Shown: piece after piece, positions 48,231-60,105 of the stretch | How the letters are laid out: every line of letters starts with the position of its first letter | Numbering within the stretch: position 1 is the first letter of the stretch | Assembly (NCBI GenBank): GCA_050084515.1 | Contig: CM114272.1 | Coordinates: 4,278,001-4,342,000 of the forward strand | Length of the DNA stretch: 64,000 nucleotides | Reading direction: 5' to 3' | DNA from: Blasia pusilla | Lineage: Eukaryota; Marchantiophyta; Marchantiopsida; Blasiales | Translations under genes and position numbers: made by a program | The notes under the pieces: generated by a model | Database searches by the model: none | Seen by the model: only the letters and a program-made list of their open reading frames with translations | What the model was told of the DNA's origin: nothing

Positions 48231-48235
48231 GCTGA

Positions 48236-48287
48236 GAAAACGCAAGTTTTTTGGTTCATGTGAAAACACAAGTTTTTTGGTTCATGT
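48236..48287. repeat. 26-bp tandem duplication
   Basis: Two adjacent copies of GAAAACRCAAGTTTTTTGGT plus TCATGT lie at 48236-48261 and 48262-48287. They differ at one position. Confidence 0.95.
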
Positions 48288-48369
48288 GGTTCGGACTCGC
48301 TCACTAACTTCGGAGTGGACGTTTCTTCCTGACTCTCGTCTCATCAACCGATATGGGGCTTACTTTTCA

Positions 48370-48930
48370 GCTCCAATTTCCTATGCCTTTTTTTTTTTCT
48401 TTTTTCTCCCAAGTGCCTTTCTGACTCCAGTGCTCCTCTTGGGTCATGGTATGTGCTTCCCCTCTACTTTTCAGCTCCAATATTCCCTCAGCGTCCTTCC
48501 GACTCCGTCTGATTCGAAGGTCATACTGTTTGCTTTTCAGCTCGGCTGCTCTTCTTGCATGCCTTTTGCCCAGCACCTTTCTGCCTTATGCGCACCATTC
48601 TAGGATCATGGAGACTGCTTCCCCTCCAGCTTTCGACTCTAATCTCCCTGGGCCTCGCGAATCATACTTCCGACTCCGTCTCATTGTATCGTCATGCAGC
48701 TTGTTGTTCGTCTGGCTAGGAAACTTCTTCCGTGGATTTTGCTACGAACCATTCCGTGTTATCTTAGGGTCATCGTGTGCGCGTCCATTATAGTTTCTGA
48801 CTCCAATCTTCTGTGGATTTCTCCAAGTACCCTTGTGACTTAATCAGATGGAATCTGTGATTGGCTTTTTCCTAGCAGCGTTCTGACTCTCCTGTCATTG
48901 GAGGGTCATGCGGTTTCTTACCTTCCAAAT
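48370..48930. repeat. Degenerate short-period repeat region
   Basis: Words of the kind (T/C)CTGACTCC or CCGACTCCGTCT, followed some 15-20 bases later by GGTCATG or CGTCATG, recur near 48420, 48505, 48680, 48798 and 48884. GCTTCCCCTC and TTTCAGCTCC occur between them. This looks like an eroded tandem repeat with units of about 80-100 bp. The open frames here are a by-product of its CT-rich composition. Confidence 0.5.
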
Positions 48931-50665
48931 GTAGACTCCAATCTGGTGGGGCTTTCTTCTAGAACACTTCGATGGGCTTGCGAACTATCTCTTGTAGATT
49001 TCAACTTCCATCATGATGCGTTTCTTCTACTGGTACGGAAAATTTTGGTTCCTACACTTCCGTGTTGGAAACAAGTAATGGCAATGGAAACTTGTGCTGA
49101 TTTTTGGAAGAGCGGAATGCCAAATCTCAGAATCTGATCGATACCCTCAATGCAGATCCCAAATGGCGCTAGGATCGAGAATAAGATCCTGGAAATCATG
49201 TATTAATATGGATTTTAATTAGTTCCATTGAACTGAAATGTGAAGTAGAGGTCCACCAGAGACACAAATGACAGAAACGTAGTGCAGTCATTTTCTGGAT
49301 CCAACACTGTAACAATTAGATCTTATTGTGGATGATGGACATTTCTATTTGATACTAGGAAAGAGTGGGGAGATCTGGTTTATTTTATAGGATCAATACT
49401 AGATCCATCGGGAAGTCCTTGATCGAAGTACTGAACACTTTATCTCGCCACTTGCTACATTCAGCTGAACGATTCGTGATGCTACTTGGGAACTCTGCCA
49501 AGAAACAGAAAATGCAGTGATGTTTGTGATATTGATCCTCGAATTGAAGGTAAGCCAATGTTGTCTGAAATCTGCAGGATTCTAACTGTGCCAGGTCTCC
49601 AAACACAGGATTAAATACACAAGTCAATGTTGGTAATCAGATCGTGAAGCACGCTGAGATAGTCTTCTTGAGTGTTCCACTGGAGAATCTCAGAACTAGA
49701 TTCGCGGGACCTGAATAAAAAGGTTTTTTAGGCTTGTTTAATGCATACTCTGAATGAAACCAACTATATCGGCAGATCCTCAGATTCAACAGTACTACAA
49801 CTCCGATTTGTACCAAACACAACGACACCCACGACCCTCGGGGTCTTTCTTGTGTTTGATATTCTAGGTTTGGAGGTCTTATTACTTCAGAAGTATTTTA
49901 AAGTCTGTCAAGGAAAGATAAGAAAATAAAAGACCTATCCAAATCAGAACCAGAATCCAAGATATGCAAGGATCCGAATCATCGGGAAAATTCAGTGTAA
50001 ATGTCTACTGAAGCTCCCTTCCACTAACTCCTCTTTTTCGTTGGGAAACGGCACCTCCAGATCCACACTTTTCGAAATCCACATGCTCATTTAGAGTCCG
50101 GACGGAGAGAGGAAGTGTCTCATCGGAGAGTGGAGGTATATCTGAATGGCATGGCTCATGCGAGTTCGATATCGATTGGTATACGCAGAATGAGTTATAA
50201 ATATGTCATATCTATAACTTTATCTTGGAAGACTAGAGTGTGGAGAATCCAAGATGAACAGCCACATTTACTTTACACGACATTTCTTTTATGTACATAT
50301 ATACGTCCCATTCTTTCGTGTGCAGCAGTAGTGGATCAAATGGATCTTTATGAAGGTAGCAAAAGTATAACATTTTTCAGACTTTTCTTGAATATAGAGG
50401 TTTGGGGGTAGTCATGCGGTCATTTTGATAAGATCATCAGACGACTTCAGCTGCGAGCATAAACAAGTCACAACAATAACGGTTGATTTCGTTTTGCAAT
50501 AGGCTGGTGAGATTCTTCCGTAGATATGTGAAGGACGTGCAGTCATGCGCACTACAGCACGGTATTAATAATGCAATTCGGCGATGGAAGGCTGCAGTGC
50601 GCACGGATCTACATCCACTGACAACGCATCTAATCCGAAAGGAGAATAATGAAGGGGATCCTCAG
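48931..50665. other. No recognisable gene
   Basis: Several short frames on both strands with no known motif. If the duplicated transporter unit once continued here, exons 6-12 of copy D have been lost or are unrecognisable. Confidence 0.4.
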
Positions 50666-50674
50666 GAGAACTGG

Positions 50675-51399
50675 TCCATCGACCTTCGAAACCAGCTCAG
50701 AAACGATGAATATCCCCATGGAGATTGTTTGCAAGATCCACTGCGATTCAAGTCCAGATTGAATCCAAAATCTCTTACTAGTCAAAGACCTACCCTCACA
50801 TGAGATCTGATGGCTCAAAACATGCCTCGTAAACACTCAAGTGCAGTTCCTCACTACATGAAAATGTCTGTGCACACAGCTTGGAATTCTTGATGAGCTC
50901 CTGCCACTAAATCTGGTATCCCATCATGGACTCACCTGAGTACACTGAGGCTAGCTTGCACAGATCCCAGAAAGGACGTGGCCATGAGAGCAAGTCGTGG
51001 GTATTTCTTGAGCGGATATCTGGGATTAATCTAATTCTTGAACAATGTGTGCCCAGTGGAAACGACAGCACAGAAACCGGTCCGACAGCAGTATTCTGGA
51101 GGATTCCTGAAAAGAATAAATGAGCGGTGGTAAGAATCTGGAGTATGTGTGAGAGAACCTCCATGATCATGGATAGGTCAGATGCACAACAGTATGAGAC
51201 TCCAGATCTCAACCTCGAGCATGCGATGGTACCTTCACATCAATTTCTTGTCCAGTTAGCTTAGATGAAGGAGCAATCATTTGGAAACTCCTCATGTCGA
51301 GGAAGCCCTTGAAGAATTAGTTAATCAAATATGCAGTGCAGGTTCGAGATGCGCATATACCCTACATAGACTGTTGAGAAGGGGAGCATAGCCGAGATC
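50675..51399 (-). pseudogene. Fourth sulfate transporter copy (D), remnants of exons 2, 3 and 5
   Basis: Exon 2 remnant at 51399-51366 reads DLGYAPLLNSLY with intact AG and GT borders, but it lacks 15 nt compared with A-C. Exon 3 remnant at 51137-50936 keeps its AG and GT borders and matches copy C over most of its length (GTCGGACCGGTTTCTGTG, GGGCACA, TACCCACGACTTGCTCT). It is 202 instead of 208 nt and its frame is broken by indels. Exon 5 remnant starts at 50740 after an acceptor identical to that of C (CTTGAATCGCAG|TGGA) and reads QWILQTISMGIFIVSELVSK. Exon 4 is missing; only 195 bp separate exons 3 and 5. Exon 1 and exons 6-12 were not found. It is closest to copy C and cannot encode a transporter. 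Confidence 0.85.
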
Positions 51400-53900
51400 C
51401 TGCAAAAGGATGCATAAGATGTACTGAGATTCTCAACTGGTATTGAGAATCCTGGAGGCTCAGGCAGCGTCTGACGAGAAAATTTCTGCATGCCATTGAA
51501 ATTAAAGTCAGCGCTGGAGTGGGTTCTAGCTAATTTCTGACGCTACTAAAAGGAACGAAGGCCTGAAACCTCGACTCGAAAGGATCAATCGATTCTGACA
51601 TTTCCGAGTCGGTACTAAAGTCCCAACCAGTCTTTCTGCAGCTTAATTCATGAAACTTGCGCACTCGCAAGGACTAGATTCGAAGTCTGATGAGTGATTA
51701 CCTAAGCAGACTGCTAAACCTGCGCCTAGCTGATTGATCCTCACTTCTCAGACATAGCTTCATGAAGGAACAGCCCTTCAATGTATGCAAAACATGTACA
51801 AACGTCTATAATAAATACTTTACCAAATTGGGCAACCCGCATCAAGTGAGCTTTCACTGGACATGACTCATTCACCTCCAAGCGGTTCTATGGATGTAAG
51901 GATGTAGGGAATACTGGGAATTACACCCTTCAGATACAGTCCGTTCCACATGGGAGCCTCTCAAAATGCAAGAGCCAAGCTCCATCGAAGAGGACAAGAG
52001 CTCAACCCGCTTTCACTGGGAAGTTAAGCGCAATTAGAATCGTCACTCGGACAGTAGGACTGTCCGATCTCATCTTCTCTCAACCTTGAATCGTCCCAGG
52101 TTCTGTCTCGTGGCCCTCGCTCTCGCTCTCGAACCAGAACAAAGACTCCCTCTCCATATCCAGACTCACTCCGAAAACTTCCGTTAATCCTCAACCCCAT
52201 CTTTCAGAGCGAACGCTCTCCTCTCTCCCAGTCCGAGTGGACTCTTTCCTGTGATCTTAATGCATAAACCCATCATCAAAAGCGCCCCCCAATGCTCGCA
52301 CTCAAGTTACAGATTTTCTCTGCTCTGCCTTGGACGCCTACTCTCCGGGGGCATGGGAGGAGGAGGTCGCACTGCTACTCCACGTTTAGGTATCTGAGCC
52401 ATAATCCAGACCGAGTTACAATTCCCCACAGAAGGGTCGTTTAGGATAAAGCCAGACATTAGTGAAGCCCCTCAAGACTGTTTTTCCCCATCTAGACTCT
52501 GAACGAAACTCTTGACCGGTGGTTTTTTTAAGGAAATCTTGACCGGTCTCTGAAAAAACAAGCTTCTGAAACTCGTCGTATATCTGCTTGATACACTGCG
52601 GAGCTATGGCTACATGAGATCTAGCTATAGCTCCGCAAAGTTTGCCTAGGATAGGGTAGTAAAAGCGAGACTTCAAGGTAACATCTAGAACAGTGGCGAC
52701 GTCCTTGGGCTATGGGCTATGATTAGAACTACAAGCTGACTCTTCATGGCATGGGGCCACCATGAAAACACATCAGAGATCCACTCAAAGGCAGAACACA
52801 CACATCAATCCTATCATAGACAGAAATCTCAAACATGCGTATGGGTTACACGAGGAGGCTACTTGGATCAAAGAGCACCTGCGGTTGTCCGAGATCAAAC
52901 TCTGAAGAACTTCCATCCATCATGTAGCATTCAGCCAACGTGTGGCAGAGTCATGCTGTCCTACTAATCCTGGAAAACCAGATGCTCCGGCGAGCAGTCA
53001 GTAGGTATAAGCTTACCTCGTAGGAAAAGGATGAATCTCTTCAGCTAGCCTTTCAATTCTGAATCCGGATTCAGATCTCCACCAGCTATGAGAATCTGCA
53101 CCGGTTCACACACTACGTTGTCTACCGAGAACAACTAGCGGTACAATTGGTAACTCAAAAGCGCTCCCATACTCTCACAAACTCTCAAGCTCTGGATACT
53201 CCGAGCTCGACATTTCCTATGATTTTGCAAATAAAAAACTAGTGGAATACCCTAGCCGCATCTCATATTTGTGGAAGAGTAAAGTGAACATGCCTTACAC
53301 TCGACATTTTCGCCTTTTTCGCCTTGCCAAATCCGTAAGTACAATTTCCATTCCTGCCTTACTTACTTTAAAGCTTCGAAAATGGCAAATGTAGAATGCG
53401 TGGGTGACAAAGAGAGAAAAAAGATTTCAGACGTGCCTAATTTATAATAAGCTAGCCCTGTGTGTCGAGAGAAGGTGAATGTGATCCACATAGCGTCAAG
53501 TGAAGAGGTCATCGCCAAGAATCAGGTCGCTCGGAACTGGAATTTTGGACCGAGACTCGAATTTCTTGATAAGACGTAAAGGAATCTCTAAGAGATGAAA
53601 TGTGGTTTGGACTGGGACGACTGCGACCGCTTAGCCGAGTAAACAGGGCATAAGGACACTGAACGCAAGGAATTTTTTGATGCTATCGTGCTCTCTGGAA
53701 AGCTCCAAACATCATGCTATGATGCCTGTAGAGTGTAGAGGAGTTTTACTCAGGAGTAGCTCCCATGAATGAAGCCCAGCGACATGCCACTAGAATTTTT
53801 TACGCCGATTCTTTTAAATGTTGGATCTGCTCAGTAATCGAAGTACCACTCCCCACAAATTTCTCCCATAAATAGACTACAGTCCGTAACACTTATTGAA
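51400..53900. other. No recognisable gene
   Basis: 51.9-52.4 kb is CT-rich, with CTCGCTCTCGCTCTCG near 52120. An 86-codon minus frame (52676-52416; GKLCGAIARSHVAIAPQCIK) is the best open frame, but it has no known motif. TCTTGACCGGT occurs twice near 52510 and 52540. Nothing further is supported. Confidence 0.4.
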
Positions 53901-56089
53901 TTTCCAGCTGGTACAATGCAATCTCACATTAGACCTAGTGCTGACAATACTAGCTAAGTAGGAAACACATCCTCTACGGATACTACAGGAAGGTCCGAAT
54001 GAATAGTTGGTGTCTCTTCAGAACTCGACATCTATATTTTTTCAGGTAGAGGTGTTCATACTCCCCGAGGATTGCCAGACGCGGACCTCATGGCAAAGCA
54101 GTCTTCTCGTCGTCAAGTGGAAAGAGTGAAAGTTCAGCGCCGACTTATGCGCTTTGCGTGGTAGCGTGACAAACGACCAATTGAAAGCTGAGGTCCACAC
54201 CAACCATCTCTTGAAATTCGTGACGGACATGAATGAACAGAAAAGATTGGGTTGGTTAGCAGGGGGTGGGCAAACCAATTTAGTGTTAGTGGCCAGATTT
54301 GAAGGCATTAATAGCAGTATATTTTGCAAGGTGAGAATGAAGCTTGACGAAAATCAGAAGCGAGGTGCATGTTCTCATCTCGTATAGTGTGTGGATGAAG
54401 TGTTTGTAAACTTTATCACTTCGAGTTGGCGCTTGATTGTTGGTGCTCCATTAATTCCATAGCGAAGAGATCTGCACGGACGAAGAAATGGAATCGACTT
54501 GCAGACTTGCTACCATTGGAGGCAAAGTAGCCTCTAATAGAAGATGATGAAAATGCCGTCGGTGAGGAATTGATGAGACGCCAGACACAAGGAAATAGCG
54601 CCACTATTTATCTTCAACCCCCCATCAACCTCAAAGCCCTCTTGGTGGCTATGGTGAATAGTTGCTTGGCGGATAGTCGCTCGGCGGCTATTCGCCAAGT
54701 GTAGAGCCAATTTTGAATGTTTGGGCGGAAAGGGAAAGCATTGACGACCCTCAAATTTGTAAAGGCTTTATGAGATAACATTCCAAGAGACCAGACATGT
54801 CCATTTTCAAGAATACATGCACTGAAGTAATGGCACGCTTGAAGCGTGGAGAAGCACATCAACTGATTAAAGAACACCTGGTGTATGTGGAGAGCTTGCG
54901 AGGCATATGTGTGTTCCAAATGAGAGGGGCATAAATCTCGTGAATGGAGAGTAAGATGCTAACCACATAAGACTTCTATTAGATAATTGTATGCAACCTC
55001 AAACACACCTGGCCGGGACACATTGACTTGTCATAAAACATAGAGCAAAGTGATTGGCAACGGTTTGGGCAGTTTTGGCATATAGGGTTGAAAATCAAGT
55101 ATTCTTGTGGGCGTACTTGTAAATGTCTTAACTCGTAATTACAAAAGGCGAAAACATACTTCCTTGCATGGAGATGCAAGAAAGTATGTAGAGATTGATG
55201 AAGAGTGGCGAATGGGCTAGTTTCCATATGATCCCTGCCTTCATTGACGCTATGAAGGAAGATGATACTCTTGGGACCTAGACCCTAAACGATTATTCAT
55301 TTTTCCATTAGCTATGAAGTTTGTTAAACCTTATGTCCGTAAAGTACTTGGTTTGAATGCATGTCATATATCTGGGATGCTGAGATTTGAGAACGATATG
55401 AGCTCGGAAGCGGAAGCTTTTGTTTGGGAGGGAAGGATGCACGAAGCAAGTCCTATTTCAGCCCTGTTTGCACTTTGGATCCTTTTGCCCCCTCTTTTCA
55501 AGACTTCATGTTTTAGGGCCATCGTCTGGTAGGATGTGAAGAGTTGAGGAACTGTAGCGCGCGAATCCCAAACAAGAAATATCCCGTCCAAATATTCATA
55601 GCATCGATGTTGGATGGAAGTTCCAATACAATTATTCTAGCATTTGGAATTTTCCCACGTGAAACCAATAGGATTGGGAATGGTTTTCTTCACTTTTGAA
55701 GAAGGCTATTAGTACCCTTATAATCCAAATATAGTTTTTTGTCATATAGGCAGAAGGATCTATTTCATGGTCTGTTAAATGATGTTCATGCATTTTTCTT
55801 GAATAATATTCACAGCATGAGAGCAAATGAGAGTTATGGAAAACCGTAGAGGAGTATTTCATCTTTGTGCAGGGACATGGAGCTTACCCGTAGTCAAATG
55901 TGATGATCTGCTACAGTTCATAGTGTTGTGCGCATTCCAAGTAATGGTCCCACGAGGTCCCAACGTGATTAGCATCTCATCTTTCATCTTATCCATGACT
56001 ACTCAACAATTCAAGAGGTATTCAATTCCTCTTATCCAAGAAGAGGATAAGAGGAATTGCCAGGGGATGTACATGCCGGTTGGAGGTAG
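53901..56089. other. Decayed region, probably old transposon sequence
   Basis: Many frames of 60-100 codons lie on both strands (for example minus 54919-54614 and minus 55227-54979) with no domain I can name. A perfect hairpin lies at 56023-56059. A weak likeness of HKSALNFHSF (minus, about 54140) to a PIF/Harbinger transposase segment was not enough to assign it. Confidence 0.3.
56023..56059. repeat. Perfect hairpin, 15-bp arms
   Basis: CAATTCCTCTTATCC and GGATAAGAGGAATTG are exact reverse complements separated by seven bases (AAGAAGA). Confidence 0.9.
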
Positions 56090-56770
56090 ATGGTGCACAT
56101 ATGGTTAAAGAGAAGACCACGAAAGAAAAACAGAAAAATGTGTGAGGTTTTCAAAGTGGACGTAGCCGTTGGTAGACCAATATGCACTAGAAGTAGTATG
56201 CAAAGAACTCGTCCGTGGCATGCGGCTAATAGTACTATTCTTGAGATAAATCTGGCGGATAATATTAGTTTCCATCCGGATAATAGTATCGTGCGTATGG
56301 TGAATAATGCTCCTTGGGACATTGTACAAAGCCTTGGCGTTAGGGAAAAAAGACATGGCCGAGATGTGGGGATAAGGAGTGGTCATAAGATGGGGGATAA
56401 AAGTGCAGTCCAAATGAGTGAGAATTCTCTTTAATTCTTTGTGGATATACCAACCGCAATTATGAAATCGGAGGTAGTAATGGTGGTTACATGGCTAAAA
56501 GTAGTAGTGCTATCCTGGATGGAATTGGTAGCGGCCTTGTTAGGGGAGAAGATCTTGGCTTGCCCCGGAAGAAATGGAAATGTTTCATTCCCGATTGTGA
56601 AAGAAGTGTATAGCTTATCCGACGAAGACAAAGAGGAAGCAATTCATCCTCCATCAATCCCAAATTTAAATTTAGACATGAATTGGAAGGTAGATGACAA
56701 TTGGAATCCATTGGAGGAAGCGTTTTACATTGCTTTAGCAGAGGAAGCTACAAAAGAATGCGAGGTATAA
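56090..56770 (+). pseudogene. Unidentified reading frame with one internal stop
   Basis: One plus-strand frame runs from ATG at 56090 to a TAA at 56432-56434, then continues in the same frame to a TAA at 56768-56770, about 226 codons in all. The first part begins with a basic run (KRRPRKKNRK). The second part has a hydrophobic stretch (VVMVVTWLKVVVLSWMELV) followed by an acidic C-terminus (SLSDEDKEEA, EEAFYIALAEEATKECEV). I recognise no family. The single in-frame stop suggests a recently broken gene, a pair of small genes, or chance. A coding-looking piece further on (about 57105-57220, frame with FLEKDMVSAEIVEKGEFNGG) might belong to the same locus. Confidence 0.35.
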
Positions 56771-57506
56771 TGCAGTATTTAAGAGGGGCTCCATAATACT
56801 ACCATACAGATTTCAGAATTTTTGCAGCGTGTTGAGGACATTGAGGACGCCAAATGCCGTGTTTGCCCCCAAGTAGGTCTCGTGGACTTTGTGCCGTTTG
56901 CCCCCAAGTAGGATTTTATAGATTTCGTGGACTTCAATGACATCTGCAACTTCAAATGCAACACAAACGCAACTTCAAATCCCGCATACAACTCCTTATT
57001 GTAATGTCACTGTAAGTCTTTGTGGGCGAGATTGTCTTGATAGGTCCTCTATTTTTCAAATTGTGCTTTTGTGGTTGTTCGGATTTTACAGCGTGGCCGA
57101 TTTCTTGAAAAGGATATGGTGAGTGCAGAAATTGTTGAGAAGGGAGAGTTTAATGGCGGGTTTGCTGAGCCAAAAATATGTGTTAACCCGGCCTCCAATC
57201 TTCATTGCCACAATTGAAGGTTTTCAGGTTTGTAACATAACCAATATTCCTTGCAATTCGACTACATCAATACTACTCGAACCCCCACTATGTGTAGCGG
57301 CCACTGCCATCGCGCTTCACGTCGTGAAATAACCTCACACCGAAATACTATCGGAGAAATATCCGCCAAGTGGCGATTAAATGCTTGAAGAGCAGAGGTT
57401 CCTTAAGGACTTCGTGAAGCTCATGAGCGAATTAGGCTTGAGTGCCGTTTAAACATCAATAATCCTACTAACTTCTCATGACATTCAAAAATTTTACGGC
57501 CATACT

Positions 57507-57683
57507 CTATTAACTCTATAGGCTCAGTAATCTCACTTTGAAACACTTGCAGACAAATATCCGCCCTATTAACTCTACAGCCTCAGTAATCTCACTTTGA
57601 AACACTTGCATACAAATATCCGCCCTATTAACTCTACAGCCTCAGTAATCTCACTTTGAAACACTTGCATACAAATATCCGCC
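57507..57683. repeat. Tandem repeat, 3 x 59 bp
   Basis: Units start at 57507, 57566 and 57625 with CTATTAACTCTA and end with CAAATATCCGCC. Units 2 and 3 are identical and unit 1 differs at a few positions. The end word AAATATCCGCC also occurs once outside the array, near 57357. Confidence 0.97.
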
Positions 57684-59177
57684 GTGGAGGTTTATCCTTG
57701 CTGCTCGATTTAGTCTTGGAGAAAGATTTCCAAATTTTAGTCTTGATTAGGTTTCACATTGCTTTCTAGTTGCTCAAAAGATCATATAGGCAAGAGACTA
57801 AAGACAATGATTGTACTCATTGTGTGGCTCATCTAGCAACCTCCAGTTTAAGGATGTATGGTGCTAAATATATGATTGGATTCATTTCTAGTGTAAAATT
57901 TTTTCTAGGTTGTTAGATGTTGAAGTGGAACAAACACACCAAGAAAGATAGCCAAGACCAAACATTGTTGCCTATATCACTCCATGTTACTCCTACGGTT
58001 GATAGCATAGTTTGAGAAGCTCCAAATGATTGCGAGCTCAATTTTTTCTTAAAACGTTTCTTAAGTGCGGTTCATATATTGAAGGTAGATATCATATTTT
58101 GGTGGAATAAATAAACTTTTGCAATATTTGTAAAATGAGAAAAGAATGAAGTTCTTTTTCATGAAGAAATAAAAAAGAACATTTCCAGAATATTTTCCTT
58201 TTGTATATAATTCCATTCCTTAAATAAAATGTAAATAATACCCCACTCCCTTAAAGAAAATCATTGCTCCATACAAGTTTAAACTAACCTACTCTTCCCC
58301 CTTAAATTCTGCCACCGAAATTTCATCTAGCAAATAAATAATACCCCGCATTCCTTAAATAATTTCATCCCTATAATAATTTAACTTTTAAGACTTAAGA
58401 AAGTGGATATTCTATTTAAAATCTGAAATGTCCTCGCAAGCAAGGATACGCTAACAAATTTAAATCATAGCCCACTCCCCATTAAATAATTCTATCCTTC
58501 CAAAAGTACAATGCTCTTTGTGCTTTCCACTCCCCTAAATAATTTCATCCTTCACAAAATTGTAAACAAAACCTTTGCCTCCTCCTCTAGTCCTCCAACC
58601 AAAACATAAGTCAATAGTAAAATTTGAGTACAAAAACCCTTTTTATATTTAATTACATGCTACTTATGAGGTGCCCCTAATGTTGCCTAATTCATGTAAT
58701 GTTTTTGTGGCTAATGTTTCCGCTAATTTTGAGGCCTTGTGCCTAATGGCTCGTCGGGCTCATTAAGCGGCTGAGGTGCAAACTTAGAGTTCCACGCAAG
58801 AGAGTGGATGCAGAGTTCGGCCAATGGCGTAGATGGTAGAATGGGAAGTAATCTGCATAAGGCGGACTTGCCCATAGCAACATAGGAGTGTCGGTAAGTG
58901 TTTAGGCAATATAGGCGCCGATATCCCCGCAAGCTAGTGGACGTAGAGATTAGAATGGGCAACACACGCATGGGTTGCCCATACGCTGACAACCCTGCAT
59001 GTGTTGCTAATGTACGAGAATAATAGAAAATGATATTTTTAATGAAGAATGTGGAATTCGAACCCCAAGAAGATCACTATTACCTCAGAAGAGAGTTCAA
59101 TATGTTCATATCATAGAAGTTATCAAAATGTGTATATAAGTTGGATTAAGGCATTCATCATGTGCCAAAGTTTCCTT
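57684..59177. other. AT-rich region with eroded repeats, no gene
   Basis: Between 58.2 and 58.6 kb, variants of CACTCCCTTAAATAATTTCA and AAATAATACCCC recur at roughly 80-100-bp intervals. No coding frame is supported. Confidence 0.45.
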
Positions 59178-59210
59178 CAATTTATTCTCTCTGGTGGAGA
59201 GAATAAATTG
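59178..59210. repeat. Perfect hairpin, 14-bp arms
   Basis: CAATTTATTCTCTC and GAGAGAATAAATTG are exact reverse complements with a five-base loop (TGGTG). Confidence 0.9.
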
Positions 59211-59287
59211 AGAAGTATAGCTGAACTTCTCAAGCTAAGGTTAGTTCCAACTTGTGCAAATGTTTTGCCTCCAAGCTGGTCCAGGGT

Positions 59288-59377
59288 TTGAAGTGTAAAT
59301 CTTCTTCTTTTCCAGTGAATGTGTTCACTCGCTTGAAGTGTAAACCTTCTTCTTTTCCAGTGAATGTGTTCACTCGC
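59288..59377. repeat. 45-bp tandem duplication
   Basis: TTGAAGTGTAAATCTTCTTC at 59288 and TTGAAGTGTAAACCTTCTTC at 59333 start two nearly identical copies, each ending TGAATGTGTTCACTCGC. Confidence 0.95.
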
Positions 59378-59682
59378 GCTCCATAAATCCAAGCCCGTCC
59401 AATCAATAGAGGGCTGGAGTACAAGGTAATCCAATAGGAAGAGGACTCCTTCGATCATGGTTGGAATTTGAGTGAGCTGTCTTAGAAGGTAGCTTCCAGG
59501 ACTGCAAATACTTCTCACTAAGTTCGTACTTTGTGTAGCCCAAAGCATGGTCCGTTGCTCGCTTGAGTCGATGGGGACCTTCCTATTCCACTAGAAAGGA
59601 TACATGGCAGCTAAGAGCACGAAGCAGGCCGACGAGAGGAGAGCACAAGCACCGTCCTGCCCGTCCTCGCTCTGTGACCTAG

Positions 59683-59907
59683 ATGCCTTGTGAGGAACCA
59701 CTGCCCATCATGTTAAGTGCGGCGATGCCCAACATGAAGCTTACTGCAGAATTGATCGAAGCGTTGGAGGAGCGTTCCTTGGCCACATTCTTCCAATCTA
59801 ATTGGACTCTCACCTTAGGGGAACTTCTCGCGGATCTACGATCTAATCGAGTAGCGGAGCGGTTCAAGCATCAAGGCTTCACCTATCAAGTTCAACCTCA
59901 TAGCTAG
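59683..59907 (+). other. Small open frame, unidentified (74 codons)
   Basis: ATG at 59683 to a stop at 59907. The translation contains KLTAELIEALEERSLATFFQ and then LGELLADLRSNRVAERF, a helical, Leu/Glu/Ala-rich composition that looks protein-like. No family recognised. It may be an exon of a decayed gene; splice sites were not resolved. Confidence 0.25.
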
Positions 59908-60077
59908 ACTCCCGATGATTGGAGAGCCACTTGTACCCAAAGTTGAGTATGATAGCAAACAAGGATGGCGATTTTTCAAGCATCTTTCTTGCTTGAGTTA
60001 CAAATTAGATAACATGTAATTTCACAAAAAAAATTATATGCAGAAGGTGTCAAATCTTATTAGGTAGAATTCTATTG

Positions 60078-60105
60078 CAATTGTGAGTCAGCGGACTCAC
60101 AATTG
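60078..60105. repeat. Perfect hairpin, 12-bp arms
   Basis: CAATTGTGAGTC and GACTCACAATTG are exact reverse complements around AGCG. Confidence 0.9.

Noticed and set aside
54042-54329. Possible PIF/Harbinger transposase segment on the minus strand
   Set aside because: Only a short HKSALNFHSF-like likeness was seen. The expected catalytic blocks around it were not found in any frame.
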